The notes below the pieces were generated by a model. That model worked only from the letters and a program-made list of their open reading frames with translations. It did not search any database and was not told the DNA's origin. This document shows positions 63,477 to 64,000 of a DNA stretch of 64,000 bases, one piece after another. Source of the stretch: Emticicia agri (lineage in GTDB: Bacteria; Bacteroidota; Bacteroidia; Cytophagales; Spirosomataceae); contig CAMAQF010000004.1 of NCBI GenBank assembly GCA_945860265.1, positions 1 to 64,000 on the forward strand, in the 5' to 3' direction. Each line of letters opens with the position of its first letter. The stretch's first letter is position 1. The position numbers were made by a program, and so were the translations under genes.

Positions 63477-64000
63477 TTATGAATAATTTTCTTTCAAAAA
63501 TTCTTGCCATTCATCAACTAATTTTCCTTTTAGCACTCTAGGAAATTTATGTTGTCCGCCAACTTTCCCTTTAAGTTTCATCCAATCATAAAAGACTTGA
63601 CTTGGGAGTGCCTTAACGAAGATGTTTTTCAAACCATGTTTACGTTCAACTGCATAATCATCATTCAGTTCACAAATATTTTTGTCAATCAAATCGCATA
63701 ATTGTTGTTCATCTACTATATCATCGGTAGCAATGTACCATTGATGGGCAAACAGCGGATCATGTTTGATGCCAATTACGGTAAACTCTCTAATATCAAG
63801 TCCTAATTCTTTTGATGCCAACTCAAGGGCGTGATTCATATTATCGACTGAAAGATGTTCACCACAGAGACTCAAAAAATGTTTAGTTCGCCCAGTTATT
63901 TTAATTTCCATTCGTTTTTTGTCAATAAACTTTACAGTATCACCAATCAAATAACGCCATGCACCTGCACAAGTCGAAATCAATAAAGCATAATCTATAT
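63477..64000 (-). CDS. GH3 auxin-responsive-promoter family protein, C-terminal part
   Basis: The frame is open to the window edge (AT-rich codons reading IDYALLISTCAGAW), so only the C-terminal about 174 residues are visible. LISTCAGAWRYLIGDTVKFID and IKITGRTKHFLSLCGEHLSVDN match the nucleotide-binding and hinge part of the GH3/JAR1-like acyl-adenylate superfamily; KHGLKNIFVKALPSQVFYDWMKLKGKVGGQHKFPRVLKG is the usual bacterial tail. Bacterial members are widespread in Bacteroidota with unclear substrates. Not to be confused with glycoside hydrolase family 3. Confidence 0.85.
   Translation of the reverse strand, partial: IDYALLISTCAGAWRYLIGDTVKFIDKKRMEIKITGRTKHFLSLCGEHLSVDNMNHALELASKELGLDIREFTVIGIKHDPLFAHQWYIATDDIVDEQQLCDLIDKNICELNDDYAVERKHGLKNIFVKALPSQVFYDWMKLKGKVGGQHKFPRVLKGKLVDEWQEFLKENYS

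Overview
The window reads as chromosome of a polysaccharide-degrading member of the Bacteroidota, most likely a cytophagale. This rests on a SusC/SusD pair, AT-rich DNA without Shine-Dalgarno leaders, several TAnnTTTG-type promoter boxes, many Sec- or Tat-exported enzymes and lipoproteins, and planctomycete-type cytochrome/DUF1549/DUF1553/DUF1501 modules. The genus is an inference. No rRNA, tRNA, CRISPR array or prophage was recognised.

Layout. 1-9.3 kb: a GH95 alpha-L-fucosidase gene cut by one in-frame TGA, a convergent DUF1501 + cytochrome/DUF1549/DUF1553 pair (the latter with a CBM6-like insert), an exported Gfo/Idh/MocA oxidoreductase and an S10 serine carboxypeptidase. 9.6-16.8 kb: susC-susD with a strong terminator, a membrane protein fusing a cytochrome-type CxxCH domain to leucine-rich repeats, and a WxcM/FdtA-like cupin. 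17-27.9 kb (minus strand): a hemicellulose/uronate block (GH43, SDR, GH67 alpha-glucuronidase, VOC protein, mannonate dehydratase UxuA), then three more oxidoreductases of the Gfo/Idh/MocA type around a DUF6807 (PmoA-like) protein. 28.3-33.3 kb: a divergent block led by a LacI regulator with an added zinc ribbon, preceded by a 36-bp dyad, then aldo/keto reductase, GH9 and a double cupin.

33.6-36.8 kb: exported gluconate-2-dehydrogenase subunit-3-like protein, GMC oxidoreductase and TIM-barrel sugar isomerase-like protein, a plausible 3-keto-glycoside module. 37-46 kb: a large Asp-box propeller protein, GH32 with a fructokinase-like PfkB kinase, a DoxX-like protein, a class-C beta-lactamase-like hydrolase, NIPSNAP and an exported YdjC/ChbG-type deacetylase. 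46-50 kb: a J-domain coiled-coil protein and a four-gene set of exported unknowns (three lipoproteins and a probable barrel). 50.4-60.3 kb: housekeeping and envelope genes (GNAT, RluD-type pseudouridine synthase, PLP desulfhydrase/deaminase, a broken FN3-like lipoprotein gene, NagB-like isomerase, a polytopic membrane protein, a second WxcM cupin, HslV, a DUF3828-like protein, the E2 subunit of a 2-oxoacid dehydrogenase).

60.5-63.4 kb is a decaying accessory zone: transposase remnant, an array of six triloop hairpins bounded by inverted copies of one hairpin, a VapBC-like pair with a broken toxin, and a heavily mutated cysteine desulfurase pseudogene. The window ends inside a GH3-type acyl-adenylate family gene.

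Functionally most of the window is plant-polysaccharide use. GH67 and GH43 would act on glucuronoxylan or arabinoxylan, GH9 on beta-glucan, GH32 on fructan or sucrose and GH95 on fucosides. SusCD would import oligosaccharides, UxuA and the SDR would feed uronate into central metabolism, and the exported oxidoreductases may modify sugars in the periplasm. I found no clearly new defence or mobile system. The observations best worth checking are the zinc-ribbon LacI with its dyad, the exported oxidoreductase modules, the hairpin array, and the single-codon lesions in otherwise intact genes.
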